This document shows, one piece after another, positions 53,919-62,725 of a DNA stretch of 64,000 bases. The notes under the pieces were generated by a model. That model saw only the letters and a list, made by a program, of their open reading frames with translations, was not told the origin of the DNA and searched no databases. Within the stretch, counting starts at the first letter, position 1; each line of letters begins with the position of its first letter. The stretch covers positions 2,294,001-2,358,000 of the forward strand of contig NZ_CP071405.1 of assembly GCF_022647325.1 (NCBI RefSeq). The letters are read 5' to 3'. The stretch is from Pantoea deleyi. GTDB lineage: Bacteria > Pseudomonadota > Gammaproteobacteria > Enterobacterales > Enterobacteriaceae. A program made the translations under genes and the position numbers.

Positions 53919-54371
53919 TCAGACTTCAATCTCATAAAGGTTGTTAATAAAATCATAAAAACTTAATGCTATTAAATGCATATTTTCCATTCCCGGAACA
54001 TCTCCGTCATCAACTTCATTTTCGTGGTCCCAAAAATAAACTTCAGCTTTTTCACCATTAACACCGATTAGAATAAGATTGCCTCCTGGATCTATAGCAA
54101 TTGGGACGTAGTTTTTAGGAATGCGATTTTTATACTTATTAAAAAAATTCATGAGGCTTGCATTTTTTGAATCGCTAATTTCCAAAAATTTATCAACACT
54201 TGACCCATCATCACCACTAGCAAAGTCAAATCCATCCGGTTGAGGGTATCCACCATTGTGTTTTTTTAAAAAATCCCTATAGCTATCAGGCAGTTTAATG
54301 TTTAGCTGCTTTTCCACATTAACTAACTCTTGTTCACTTACCATATCTTTTGAGTCAAGTATTTTTGTCAT
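53919..54371 (-). CDS. SMI1/KNR4 (SUKH) family immunity protein
   Basis: A 150-residue SUKH-superfamily protein: VEKQLNIKLPDSYRDFLKKH, NGGYPQPDGFDF, VPIAIDPGGNLILIGVNG, VYFWDHENEVDDG and a C-terminal helix AIALSFYDFINNLYEIEV-like. SUKH proteins are the commonest immunity proteins for nuclease tips of Rhs/CDI toxins. It lies 4 bp downstream of the WHH nuclease tip, which is its expected partner. Confidence 0.9.
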   Translation of the reverse strand: MTKILDSKDMVSEQELVNVEKQLNIKLPDSYRDFLKKHNGGYPQPDGFDFASGDDGSSVDKFLEISDSKNASLMNFFNKYKNRIPKNYVPIAIDPGGNLILIGVNGEKAEVYFWDHENEVDDGDVPGMENMHLIALSFYDFINNLYEIEV

Positions 54372-54375
54372 AAAA

Positions 54376-54678
54376 TCACTTTCCCGTAGCTGTGCCGCCA
54401 GTATGTTTTACAGCTGCGTGTATATCAGTCGGTATTAATTGCATATAACCAGACTCTTGATGATGGTGCCAAGTATAATCATCTGGCCTTGGATTGCCTC
54501 TGCTATAACCTGCAGCTTTATCCGCCCGAGCAAAGTCAATACCACGAGTTCTACCAAGTTCAATGCGAACATTTCTTATAGAATATCTGCTAAAGTCAGG
54601 AAATCCTGCATGATTAAAGGGGACACTATGTGGGTATTTATTTCTTATTTCAACAGGCAGACTTTCAATAGGGTACAT
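54376..54678 (-). CDS. Displaced Rhs toxin tip 3: WHH-type HNH nuclease, detached by stops
   Basis: A 100-residue HNH/endonuclease VII-fold domain. Tryptophan-His-His at 70-72 in YTWHHHQESGYMQLIP and His residues in IHAAVKHTGG at about 87 and 92 are the WHH family signature; it is a DNase. In the rhs frame the linker VNGRMPINSKF precedes it, but the junction contains TGA in place of the Trp codon of the DPWGL motif and a TAG directly before the nuclease (KF-stop-GKMYPIES). The nuclease could start only from its own ATG at 54678 (weak ribosome site). Catalytic residues look intact. Confidence 0.75.
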   Translation of the reverse strand: MYPIESLPVEIRNKYPHSVPFNHAGFPDFSRYSIRNVRIELGRTRGIDFARADKAAGYSRGNPRPDDYTWHHHQESGYMQLIPTDIHAAVKHTGGTATGK

Positions 54679-54744
54679 CTTTCCCTAAAATTTACTATTT
54701 ATTGGCATCCGACCATTAACTGACATAACCATTTTGGAAGCTAA

Positions 54745-55537
54745 ACTACACTTACTCACCCCTCACGGATCCACCCACCCCAGCGCATTCGGCGCATACT
54801 GGTAAAGGTTGATCCCGCCCGCCAGCCCTGGCGGGTCCTGCTGGGTAAACCGTCCGCTGTCCGGGTCATAATATCGAAACAGATTGTAGTGCAGTCCGGT
54901 TAATTCGGCACCTGCGGTGCCTCACCCCCCTGGGGCCATCGCTGAAGCGATGTTCAAATTTGCTGAAGCAAATCAGTCCCGGTCCAGGTACTGGCCCTGC
55001 ATACGCAGGTTCTGCTGAACGACAGGCATCCGCTGGCTGGACTCACGCAGCAGTTTGCCCCACTGGCTGTTGATCCCTTTCCAGGCTTTTGCCCTTCACT
55101 GTCTGTCAGCAGCTCCGGCATCCCGTTGGCGGCATTATGGAACCAGTAAATCTCCGGGCTTTCCACACCATCCATACGCGCCAGCGTTTCATAACTCTGG
55201 CTGTTGCTCTAACGTAAGTCAGCGGAGTGCCATCGTGGATTTTCTGTAACAGACGGTAGCCTTCCCAGACAAAGCGCGTCGTGACGGCGTTGCCAGATGG
55301 TCTTCCCTGAAACAGCTGCTGGCGGGTTTTACTGATGCGACGTCCCAGTGGATCGTAGCGGAAACTCACCTTAGTGTGCGGCTTGTTCCGGTCGCGTGGC
55401 TCACTGATCACCTCTATCAGGCGATGCTCACCATCGTAACGATATCGCCAGCGGGTCTGGCCGTCATCTTTCTCAGTGGTTCAGCCATGAATATCGTACT
55501 GCCAGCGGATACCATTCAGTCCGGTGACGCGGTTGTG
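54745..55537 (-). pseudogene. Displaced rhs 3' fragment, copy 3
   Basis: About 790 bp of rhs core end. It shares with copy 2 the one-base deletion (near 55090) and the same broken end (about 55537). It also has another frameshift near 55208, TGA in the DPWGL motif, and the 75-bp insertion at 54902-54976. It is clearly not translatable as one frame. Confidence 0.85.
54902..54976 (-). repeat. 75-bp triple-hairpin insertion in rhs copy 3
   Basis: Same site and structure as the other copies: the GGCACCTGCGGTGCC stem, CATCGCTGAAGCGATG and the AAATTTGCTGAAGCAAAT-type stem. It ends in AATCAG, giving TGA as the first in-frame stop. Confidence 0.9.
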
Positions 55538-55790
55538 TATGCCGCAGGTTAACCTCGCCGGGAAGTAGCTGGCTAAGTCGGAGTTAGAAATGGGAACGGG
55601 CGTCTGACTGAAGGTGCTGGACGGCTGTTTGATGTTGATCCGCGATAGACGTGAAGAGGATCGGCTTCGTCATGAGCAGACAACGCTTGCACAGCAGCAG
55701 GAGATGAAGCAGACCAGCCAGCAAGTACTAGCGATGCTGGCCTGGTCAGCGGCTAAAAATAAAGACGGAAGGATCCTGGATATAGCTTCC
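55538..55790. repeat. Rhs-junction segment, copy B
   Basis: Homologous to 53185-53405. In this copy a 62-codon plus-strand frame stays open (55614-55802; DRLRHEQTTLAQQQEMKQTS), a Gln-rich helical piece of an unknown protein. No terminal repeats or transposase motifs were seen. Confidence 0.7.
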
Positions 55791-55829
55791 AGTTCATTAT
55801 GATTTTGAAGATAATTTAATATATCAAAA

Positions 55830-56057
55830 TCATGGACCATAAAAATACATTAATGTGTCAAGATCATCCCAATCTTTTTCGGTTAGCATATATTTCTCCA
55901 TGCTATCGTATTTATGCCTTATCCCTTTCATAGGAATAGAGTGCTCATCTTTCCTAGCCAAATCAATCAAATAATCAATGTCTGACTGTTTTTTCAATGT
56001 TCTTTTTAATAGTTCAAACAACATTTTCTCAGCATCTTTTTTTTCGAGGATATACAT
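55830..56057 (-). CDS. Predicted immunity protein of displaced Rhs cassette 4
   Basis: A 75-residue charged protein (MYILEKKDAEKMLFELLKRT; ending DDLDTLMYFYGP). The ATG at 56057 is 4 bp after the toxin tip stop, the typical cassette spacing; the longer frame from 56162 only shadows the toxin. Family not recognised. Confidence 0.6.
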   Translation of the reverse strand: MYILEKKDAEKMLFELLKRTLKKQSDIDYLIDLARKDEHSIPMKGIRHKYDSMEKYMLTEKDWDDLDTLMYFYGP

Positions 56058-56061
56058 TTGC

Positions 56062-56517
56062 TTAATCCGGTAATATTTTAATTGAGTCGAAATTAATAAT
56101 CTGTCCATTTGCATGCAACTGTACGGCACCGCCGCTTCCGTACTCAGGATAAGCCGAGGCAAACGGTTCTAGTTTTGTAGGGTGAGTATTACCATCCCAT
56201 TTAGGAACGAAAGCTGTAGGTTTACCATTTTTATACAATTGCAAAGTATCGAAAGTTCCGCGCATCCGTGCATCACTCCAGGCTGGGGCAATCTGAAATC
56301 CATCCCTGGCAGCACTGCCAGAAGAATATTTATCAAATCCGAAATATGTAACAGGCGCAGCCTTATTTTCTAAGGTCGAGGGTACAAACTTGTTGATCGA
56401 ACCATCAAGTTCCATATATTTCATATGACGATAAGCAGTTGAGGGCATCGTCGCACTTGGTCCATCTGGCCCGACATAAAAATCAGGTTTACACTTACTC
56501 AACCCCCACGGATCCAC
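56062..56517 (-). CDS. Displaced Rhs toxin tip 4, uncharacterised domain
   Basis: MDPWGLSKC followed in frame by a domain of about 140 residues ([80 protein letters not shown]). It looks like a common but uncharacterised polymorphic-toxin tip; no catalytic motif can be named with confidence. The frame continues from rhs copy 4, which has upstream stops. Confidence 0.6.
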   Translation of the reverse strand: MDPWGLSKCKPDFYVGPDGPSATMPSTAYRHMKYMELDGSINKFVPSTLENKAAPVTYFGFDKYSSGSAARDGFQIAPAWSDARMRGTFDTLQLYKNGKPTAFVPKWDGNTHPTKLEPFASAYPEYGSGGAVQLHANGQIINFDSIKILPD

Positions 56518-57494
56518 CCAGCCCAGCGCATTCGGCGCATACTGGTAAAGGTTGATCCCGCCCGCCAGCCCTGGCGGGTCCTGCTGGGTAAACCGTCCGC
56601 TGTCCGGGTCAAAATAACGAAACAGATTGTAGTGCAGTCCGGTTAATTCGGCACCTGCGGTGCCTCACCCCTGGGGCCATCGCTGAAGCGATGTTCAAAT
56701 TTGCTGAAGCAAATTAGTCCCGGTCCAGGTACTGGCCCTGCATACGCAGGTTCTGCTGAACGACAGGCATCCGCTGGCTGGACTCACGCAGCAGTTTGCC
56801 CCACGGGCTGTTAATCCCTTCCCAGGCTTTTTGTCCTTCACTATCTGTCAGCCGCTCCGGCATTCCGTTGGCGGCATTATGGAACCAGTAAAGCTCCGGG
56901 CTTTCCACACCATCAATACGGGCCAGAGGTTCATAGCTCTGGCTGTCGCTGTAAACGTAGGTCAGCGGAGTGCCGTCGTGGATTTCCTGCAGCAGCCGGT
57001 AACCTTCCCAGACGAAGCGCGTCGTGACGGAATTGCCCGGGGTTCTTCCCTATAACAGCTGCTGGCTGGTTTTACTAATGCGGCGTCTAAGCGGATCGTA
57101 GCGGAAACCCACCTTAGTGCGCGGCTTGTTACGGCCCCGCGGTTAGCTGATCATATCCGTCAGCCGATGCTCACCATCGTAGCGATATCGCCAGCGGGTG
57201 TGCCCGTCATCTTTCTCAGTGGTGCGGCCATGAATATCGTACTGCCAGCGGATACCGTTCAGTCCGGTGACGCGGTTATGCATAACGTGGGCGACAGTAT
57301 GGCGATCCAGCGGGTTGCCTGCGCCATCCCAGCGCCACTGTTCATTACCCGGCTGCGCATCGTCCTGAGACAACAGCCGGCCAGCGTTATCGTAGTTCCA
57401 TAATGTCTGGCTGAACGGATTATCGTCACGCTCTTCACGGATCTGGTTGTTGCCGTAATCGAAGTCGCGCCGGCGGGACCAGACGCGCGGTGCA
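56494..57494 (-). pseudogene. Displaced rhs 3' fragment, copy 4
   Basis: About 1 kb of rhs core end, broken abruptly at about 57494 (after GCGCGGTGCA). It contains at least two nonsense codons (after DMIS near 57143, and within SQQLL-stop near 57050) besides the 73-bp insertion at 56645-56717. The last 50 core codons before the toxin are intact. Confidence 0.86.
56645..56717 (-). repeat. 73-bp triple-hairpin insertion in rhs copy 4
   Basis: Same insertion as in copies 1-3 but with a C run two bases shorter (CACCCCTGGGG), so here it also shifts the frame. The hairpins CATCGCTGAAGCGATG and AATTTGCTGAAGCAAATT are perfectly kept. Confidence 0.9.
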
Positions 57495-57583
57495 TATAGG
57501 ATAATAGACGGACTCTTAGCATACGAACTTAGATCTTAAACAACGAAAGGGGAGAATAATACCGGCCTACCAACTTCACTCTG

Positions 57584-57632
57584 GTAAAAAATTAAAGCCA
57601 ACAGATTCCTCGTGAGAATCTTCAGGCTTTAA
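57584..57632 (-). terminator. Rho-independent terminator after orphan immunity gene
   Basis: TAAAGCC and GGCTTTA arms with an inner GATTC/GAATC pair and a following T run on the minus strand, directly downstream of the stop at 57642. Confidence 0.75.
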
Positions 57633-57641
57633 CATTCTTAT

Positions 57642-57869
57642 CTAACATCCCAGCATGTGTTTCAATCTCGCCAAAAATGCTTTACATGCAGATTCTTCAT
57701 CGGCGTAGCATCTTTCGTCAGTACGCTGACCTCTTTCACTATAGAATATCTTCCAAAGCAACCCTTCAAAGATTAAGCATAAAGATTCATGAGATATATC
57801 ATCAATTGAATAGCTATCCTCTGGAACATCCATAGATGACAACATATTGATTAATAAATTTTTATCCAA
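57642..57869 (-). CDS. Orphan immunity-like protein
   Basis: A 75-residue acidic protein (MDKNLLINMLSSMDVPEDSY; CYADEESACKAFLARLKHML). Directly upstream only a trace of an rhs end (CACACTTACTC at about 57920, matching the SKC codons) remains, so its toxin tip appears to have been deleted. It has its own terminator. Confidence 0.5.
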   Translation of the reverse strand: MDKNLLINMLSSMDVPEDSYSIDDISHESLCLIFEGLLWKIFYSERGQRTDERCYADEESACKAFLARLKHMLGC

Positions 57870-57997
57870 AATCCTTACCTGTTTTAACTTCTTTAAAATG
57901 TACGCAATGAATTAGAGACCACACTTACTCTGGTAAAAAATATTGTTTACCTAAGCCAGTCTCACCAAAACAAGGCGCCATGATGGGCAGCTGAAGT

Positions 57998-58038
57998 AAA
58001 AAGCCGGAAGTATCATTCATACCACTTCCGGCTTTTTT
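57998..58038 (-). terminator. Rho-independent terminator of the complete rhs-immunity operon
   Basis: AAAAAGCCGGAAG pairs perfectly with CTTCCGGCTTTTT around a 14-base loop, 3 bp after the immunity gene stop. Confidence 0.92.
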
Positions 58039-58040
58039 AA

Positions 58041-58334
58041 CTATATTTCCTTATAAGCTTGTTCTGCATCGATAATTATACTTCCCAACTCAAGATCAAA
58101 AGGCCATTGATCAACTACAATCCTTGATATACCTATAACTCTTTGGTTTTTTGGAGGAAGATTATCCGATTTAATTATAGTTAATATAATAGAAAAAGTT
58201 TCCTTAAATTTGGAAAGTTGAGATACGGAACTTACAGATAACACTTTTATATCTTTAGTGATAATAGCTTTCTCCAGCTCATCAATAGCTTTTTGTATCT
58301 TTGCAACTGCCTTGTTTACTTTTGTCATTTTCAT
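58041..58334 (-). CDS. Predicted immunity protein of the complete Rhs toxin
   Basis: A 97-residue Lys/Ile-rich protein (MKMTKVNKAVAKIQKAIDEL; VVDQWPFDLELGSIIIDAEQ). Its ATG overlaps the stop of rhs (58331), so it is translated together with the toxin, as cognate immunity genes are. Family not recognised. Confidence 0.7.
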   Translation of the reverse strand: MKMTKVNKAVAKIQKAIDELEKAIITKDIKVLSVSSVSQLSKFKETFSIILTIIKSDNLPPKNQRVIGISRIVVDQWPFDLELGSIIIDAEQAYKEI

Positions 58335-61300
58335 AAATCTAATAAGTTATTGAGATCAGTTATGTATTTTTGTATCTGCCCACCGGGCAAACCAACTCCC
58401 TGAGATGATGCCCTTCCTTCAAGAATGACAGAACCCGGCTTAACTTTAAACTGAGACACATTAGTCATCTGGTTCCATTCTGTTTTCACTGCAAGGCTTT
58501 CTCGGGTAGCAGGGAATGTCTCAAAAATATATCTACCTCTCGCCTTAGCATCGACACCATCATAATATCTTAACCCGTATTCTGAGTCAGTCGCTTTACG
58601 AACTCTGATTGAATCTATTTCGAATGACTCCAACGTTTGCTTTCTAAATTTTCTCGGAGTGCCGACTTTTTTTAAATAAGCCGACGCATCCTTTACACCT
58701 TTATATGGATCTGACTTGCTGCGGCCCGTACATTTACTCAACCCCCACGGATCCACCCACCCCAGCGCATTCGGCGCATACTGGTAAAGGTTGATCCCGC
58801 CCGCCAGCCCTATCGGGTCCTGCTGGGTAAACCGTCCGCTGTCCGGGTCATAATAACGAAACAGATTGTAGTGCAGTCCGGTTTCCCGATCCAGGTACTG
58901 GCCCTGCATACGCAGGTTCTGCTGAACGACAGGCATCCGCTGGCTGGACTCACGCAGCAGTTTGCCCCACGGGCTGTTAATCCCTTCCCAGACTTTTTGT
59001 CCTTCACTGTCTGTCAGCCGCTCCGGCATTCCGTTGGCGGCATTATGGAACCAGTAAAGCTCCGGGCTTTCCACACCATCAATACGGGCCAGCGGCTCAT
59101 AGCTCTGGCCGTCGCTGTAGACGTAGGTCAGCGGAATGTCGTCATGGATTTCCTGCAGCAGCCGGTAACCTTCCCACACAAAGCGCGTCGTGACGGCGTT
59201 CCCCGACGGCCTGCCCTGTAGCAGCTGCTGGCTGGTTTTACTGATGCGACGTCCCAGCGGATCGTAGCGGAAACTCACCTTAGTCCGCGGCTTGTTACGG
59301 TCACGCGGCTCACTGATGACCTCCGTCAGGCGATGCTCGCCATCGTAACGGTAGCGCCAGCGGGTCCGGCCATCATCTTTCTCAGTCGTACGACCATGAA
59401 TATCGTACTGCCAGCGGATACCGTTCAGTCCGGTGACGCGATTATGCATAACATGGGCGGCACTATTACGCTCAAGCGGGTTGCCTGCGCCATCCCAGCG
59501 CCACTGTTCATTGCCCGGCTGCGCACCGTCCTGTGACAACAGCCGGCCGGCGTTATCATAATTCCATAATGTCTGGCTGAACGGATTATCGTCGCGCTCT
59601 TCACGGATCAGGTTGTTGCCATAATCGAAGTCGCGCCGGCGGGACCAGACGCGCGGTGCAGGACGCTGCGCGTCACCCCTGAACACGTCACGGCGGCGCA
59701 GTCTGCCTAACCGGTCATATTCACTGCGCATGGTCAGGCCGCCCTGCGTGCGGCTCAGTTCCCGGTGCAGCGTGTCACGGGTAAACTCCGTGACCGGCAG
59801 GTTGTCCAGCGCGATGCTAAGCAGATGACCGCTGCCGTAGTAAAGCTGCTTCAGGTTGCGACCATCGGGCAGCGTCAGGGCAGTACAGTTGCCCAGCGCG
59901 TCATACGCCCACGCCAGTTCGCCCTGCTCCCCCTGCTCAGCAACAATGCGGCCCAGCGCATCATATTTAAAGGTGATCTCCTGCTCGGCCTGCTGGCTCC
60001 ATTCGGTGTCAGACAGCGGCAGATGCTGCGACACTTTACCCAGCTGGCCCCCACCGCTGTAATGGTATCGCGTCTGACCTTCCGGCGTGGTGCGCGCCAG
60101 CAGTTGTCCCGCACCGCTCCAGTAATAACGATGCGTGATGGCCTCAGGATGTCCGGCGGCAAAGGTGCGTGATACCGTGCGACCCGCCGCATCATAGTCG
60201 TATCGCGTGGCTACGCCATCCAGTCCGATCTGAGCCAGCAAGAGAGAATCTGCGCCCCACTCGAACTGATACTGCTCGCCGTTCTCGTTTTGCAGCGCCG
60301 TCAACCGGCCACGGCTGTCCCAGCGTCGCTGAACCGTCTCACCCTGCGCATTGCGGTTGGCAGTCAGTCTCCCGACATGGTCATAACGGAATTCACTGCG
60401 CTTGCCATCAGCCGACTCATAGGCCAGCGGCAGCCCGTTTTCACTCCAGTGCAACCGCTCTTCCCAGCCCTCTGCGCGTTCCAGCTGAAGAGGACGACCT
60501 GCGGCATCGTAGTGATAACGGGTTTCTTCACCATCCGGTGCGGTGACAGAGCTGAGCCAGCCCAGGGGATGGTAACGGTAGCGTGTGGTCAGCCCTGAAC
60601 AGTCGGTTTCACGGATAACCTGCCCGGCATCGTTAAACTCCCGGCGGTAGCTATTACCTGCTGCGTCGATCTCCTCGACAACCAGCCCGGACTCATTCCG
60701 CTTATAGATTGTGCTTTGCCCGAGCGCATCAACGACGCGCTCAAGGCCATGATGAGGATCGTAATAGTATTTCGTTGTGGAACCATCCGCTCCGGCAACC
60801 ACCGTGGGCAGCGAACGGTGCGACAGCCATTGCACCGCGTGCACACCGCCATCAGCATCTTTCTCTTCGACACGGTTACCCAGCTCGTCATAGGCGAAGC
60901 TCACCGCATTGCCCAGCGGATCGATGCGACGCGTCAGGAGTTCGTTTTCATCCCACTCATAGCGCCATTTCTCGCCCCGCTCATCAATAAAACAGGTGAT
61001 GAGGCCCGCGGCATTCCAGTAGTGTTCGCGCTGCTGACCGTCATAGGTTGAAACGCGCGTGATGCCTTCTTCAAGATCGTAATGCATATGGCAGCCGTCA
61101 CCGGTATTGGTGCGGTTCTCTACCACGCGCCAGTGATCCAGCTTCTGCCAGCGATATTCGCTTTCCAGCCCGCCCGGCAGCTGGTGCCAGACCATTAACC
61201 CATCGTCGTTGTACCGGAAACGTCGGGTGACAACGCCTGCGGCATCGGTGACGCTGGCAAGCTGGCCCTGCTCATTGTATGCCCAGCGCGTCAGAGGCCA

Positions 61301-62722
61301 GTGCTGATTGCCATCAAAATGGCTGGCTGATGTCGGGCGTCTCGCATGCTGTTTGTCGTCGTAGTGCAGCGTGACGTCAATCGCCAGCGGCGCGTCATGG
61401 ATACGTACAAGGCGAGCCTGTTCATCCCAGCCCATCTCCAGCGCATTGCTGTATTCGTCGCTCAATGAAGCCAGGCGCAGCACCTGCGGATCCGCAGCCG
61501 TGCGCCGGTAGAGACGCCATACAGCCCCGTCGTCATCGGCAATAGCGATATCGCCTGCTTCGTTGCGCCGGACCATCAGCCCTTCGCTGATGCTGTAGAG
61601 CACCTCTTTTTCGCCGGGAACGTCAAAGATCAGCTCCCGGCCGTTGTCATCAAACCAGGTCGCCCGGTTCCCTTCCAGCGTCAGATAGCTGTCAAACATC
61701 GTGGCCCAGCCCTGACCAAACAGGCCAGTGCGCTGCGTCAGGCTGTTATAGCTGCGCTGAAAACTGAGCGGGAAGCGTCCAGGAAGGGAAAAATCGCGTT
61801 CGGCATCATCATTGAGGACTTTAACGCCGGTCGCAGCATGAACCGGGAAGAGCGACGAGAAGGCCGCGTTGATAGCCATGTCCGCTGCCATACCGCCCAC
61901 GGCACCGGCCAATGCGCAGGGCATGTTTTTCAGGATCTGACATGGACGACCACGAAGGAGGGAAAGGCCAATCATCATTACCGCGAGACCCGGCACCTTA
62001 CCACTTTTGATCTCTCTGACGGTGACAGTTTCACCCCCAATGATGACATTGGGGGAAACATCGTCACTCACGGTAGCATCACAGGTAGTTTTATCCTTTG
62101 CCCGCACCGCAGGCTGGCCATTGATAAAGACGCTTTTCGATCCCTGAGCCAGATACTGCGGCGCATTGTGTTTTTCACAGGCCACTTTGTCCTGCTCCAG
62201 CGGAGAAGTTCCCGCATCGGCGGAGGCGACCGTGGGCTGCCACATGGCACTGCCAAACTGGCCGACCGCAGAGAGTAACATCCCGCCGTAATCCGCAAAA
62301 CTCTGCGGTGATTGCGGTTCCGCAGGCGGTGTCGCACCGGGCGTAAGCATTCCGGCCGCGCGCGCGGCCAGAAGACCGTTAACGTGGACGTTCTCTGACC
62401 CACTTGCGATTACGCCGGCTGGCGATGGCGGGAAAATCATGTCCCCCAGCCCCTCGGCCGCTTTAGTGATGTCGTCTGAAATGCCTGCAGCGTTCGCTAA
62501 CACACCGCCAATAATCCCGCTGAGGAGACAGCTGGAACCGATAGCGGCAACCCCGGCCGCAGCCATACCGGCCCCCAGTAAAGGCGCAGCCAGAGTCGCA
62601 GCCGCGCCCACTGCGGCACCGATGACGGCATAGGCCGCACCTTCAGCTACAACGCTTGTAATATCAGCGAAAATGCTGGAGTGAATGATCTCGTCGCCCA
62701 CACGGGCCGCATGGTTATCCAT
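58331..62722 (-). CDS. rhs: PAAR-Rhs type VI secretion effector with C-terminal toxin
   Basis: A 1463-residue polymorphic toxin. The prePAAR motif AARVGDEIIH (residues 5-14) and PAAR-type repeats (SENVHVNGLLAARAAG; SKSVFINGQPAVRAKDKTTC) flank Ala/Gly-rich membrane helices (about 30-80). YD/Rhs repeats run from about 300 to 1280 and end in [20 protein letters not shown] and DPWGLSKC (1324-1331), where the core is cut. The tip (1332-1463) contains RGRYIFETFPATRESLAVKT, TEWNQMTNVSQFKVKPGS, ILEGRASSQG and GGQIQKYI. This end pattern resembles TreTu/ADP-ribosyl-type tips, a tentative call. It needs the EagR chaperone encoded just upstream and is delivered on the VgrG spike; no T6SS structural genes are in the window. 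Confidence 0.92.
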   Translation of the reverse strand: MDNHAARVGDEIIHSSIFADITSVVAEGAAYAVIGAAVGAAATLAAPLLGAGMAAAGVAAIGSSCLLSGIIGGVLANAAGISDDITKAAEGLGDMIFPPSPAGVIASGSENVHVNGLLAARAAGMLTPGATPPAEPQSPQSFADYGGMLLSAVGQFGSAMWQPTVASADAGTSPLEQDKVACEKHNAPQYLAQGSKSVFINGQPAVRAKDKTTCDATVSDDVSPNVIIGGETVTVREIKSGKVPGLAVMMIGLSLLRGRPCQILKNMPCALAGAVGGMAADMAINAAFSSLFPVHAATGVKVLNDDAERDFSLPGRFPLSFQRSYNSLTQRTGLFGQGWATMFDSYLTLEGNRATWFDDNGRELIFDVPGEKEVLYSISEGLMVRRNEAGDIAIADDDGAVWRLYRRTAADPQVLRLASLSDEYSNALEMGWDEQARLVRIHDAPLAIDVTLHYDDKQHARRPTSASHFDGNQHWPLTRWAYNEQGQLASVTDAAGVVTRRFRYNDDGLMVWHQLPGGLESEYRWQKLDHWRVVENRTNTGDGCHMHYDLEEGITRVSTYDGQQREHYWNAAGLITCFIDERGEKWRYEWDENELLTRRIDPLGNAVSFAYDELGNRVEEKDADGGVHAVQWLSHRSLPTVVAGADGSTTKYYYDPHHGLERVVDALGQSTIYKRNESGLVVEEIDAAGNSYRREFNDAGQVIRETDCSGLTTRYRYHPLGWLSSVTAPDGEETRYHYDAAGRPLQLERAEGWEERLHWSENGLPLAYESADGKRSEFRYDHVGRLTANRNAQGETVQRRWDSRGRLTALQNENGEQYQFEWGADSLLLAQIGLDGVATRYDYDAAGRTVSRTFAAGHPEAITHRYYWSGAGQLLARTTPEGQTRYHYSGGGQLGKVSQHLPLSDTEWSQQAEQEITFKYDALGRIVAEQGEQGELAWAYDALGNCTALTLPDGRNLKQLYYGSGHLLSIALDNLPVTEFTRDTLHRELSRTQGGLTMRSEYDRLGRLRRRDVFRGDAQRPAPRVWSRRRDFDYGNNLIREERDDNPFSQTLWNYDNAGRLLSQDGAQPGNEQWRWDGAGNPLERNSAAHVMHNRVTGLNGIRWQYDIHGRTTEKDDGRTRWRYRYDGEHRLTEVISEPRDRNKPRTKVSFRYDPLGRRISKTSQQLLQGRPSGNAVTTRFVWEGYRLLQEIHDDIPLTYVYSDGQSYEPLARIDGVESPELYWFHNAANGMPERLTDSEGQKVWEGINSPWGKLLRESSQRMPVVQQNLRMQGQYLDRETGLHYNLFRYYDPDSGRFTQQDPIGLAGGINLYQYAPNALGWVDPWGLSKCTGRSKSDPYKGVKDASAYLKKVGTPRKFRKQTLESFEIDSIRVRKATDSEYGLRYYDGVDAKARGRYIFETFPATRESLAVKTEWNQMTNVSQFKVKPGSVILEGRASSQGVGLPGGQIQKYITDLNNLLDL

Positions 62723-62725
62723 AGC

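Noticed and set aside
53185..55790. Segments beside rhs copies 2 and 3 as insertion sequences
   Set aside because: No terminal inverted repeats, target duplications or transposase motifs were seen; they are duplicated flanks.
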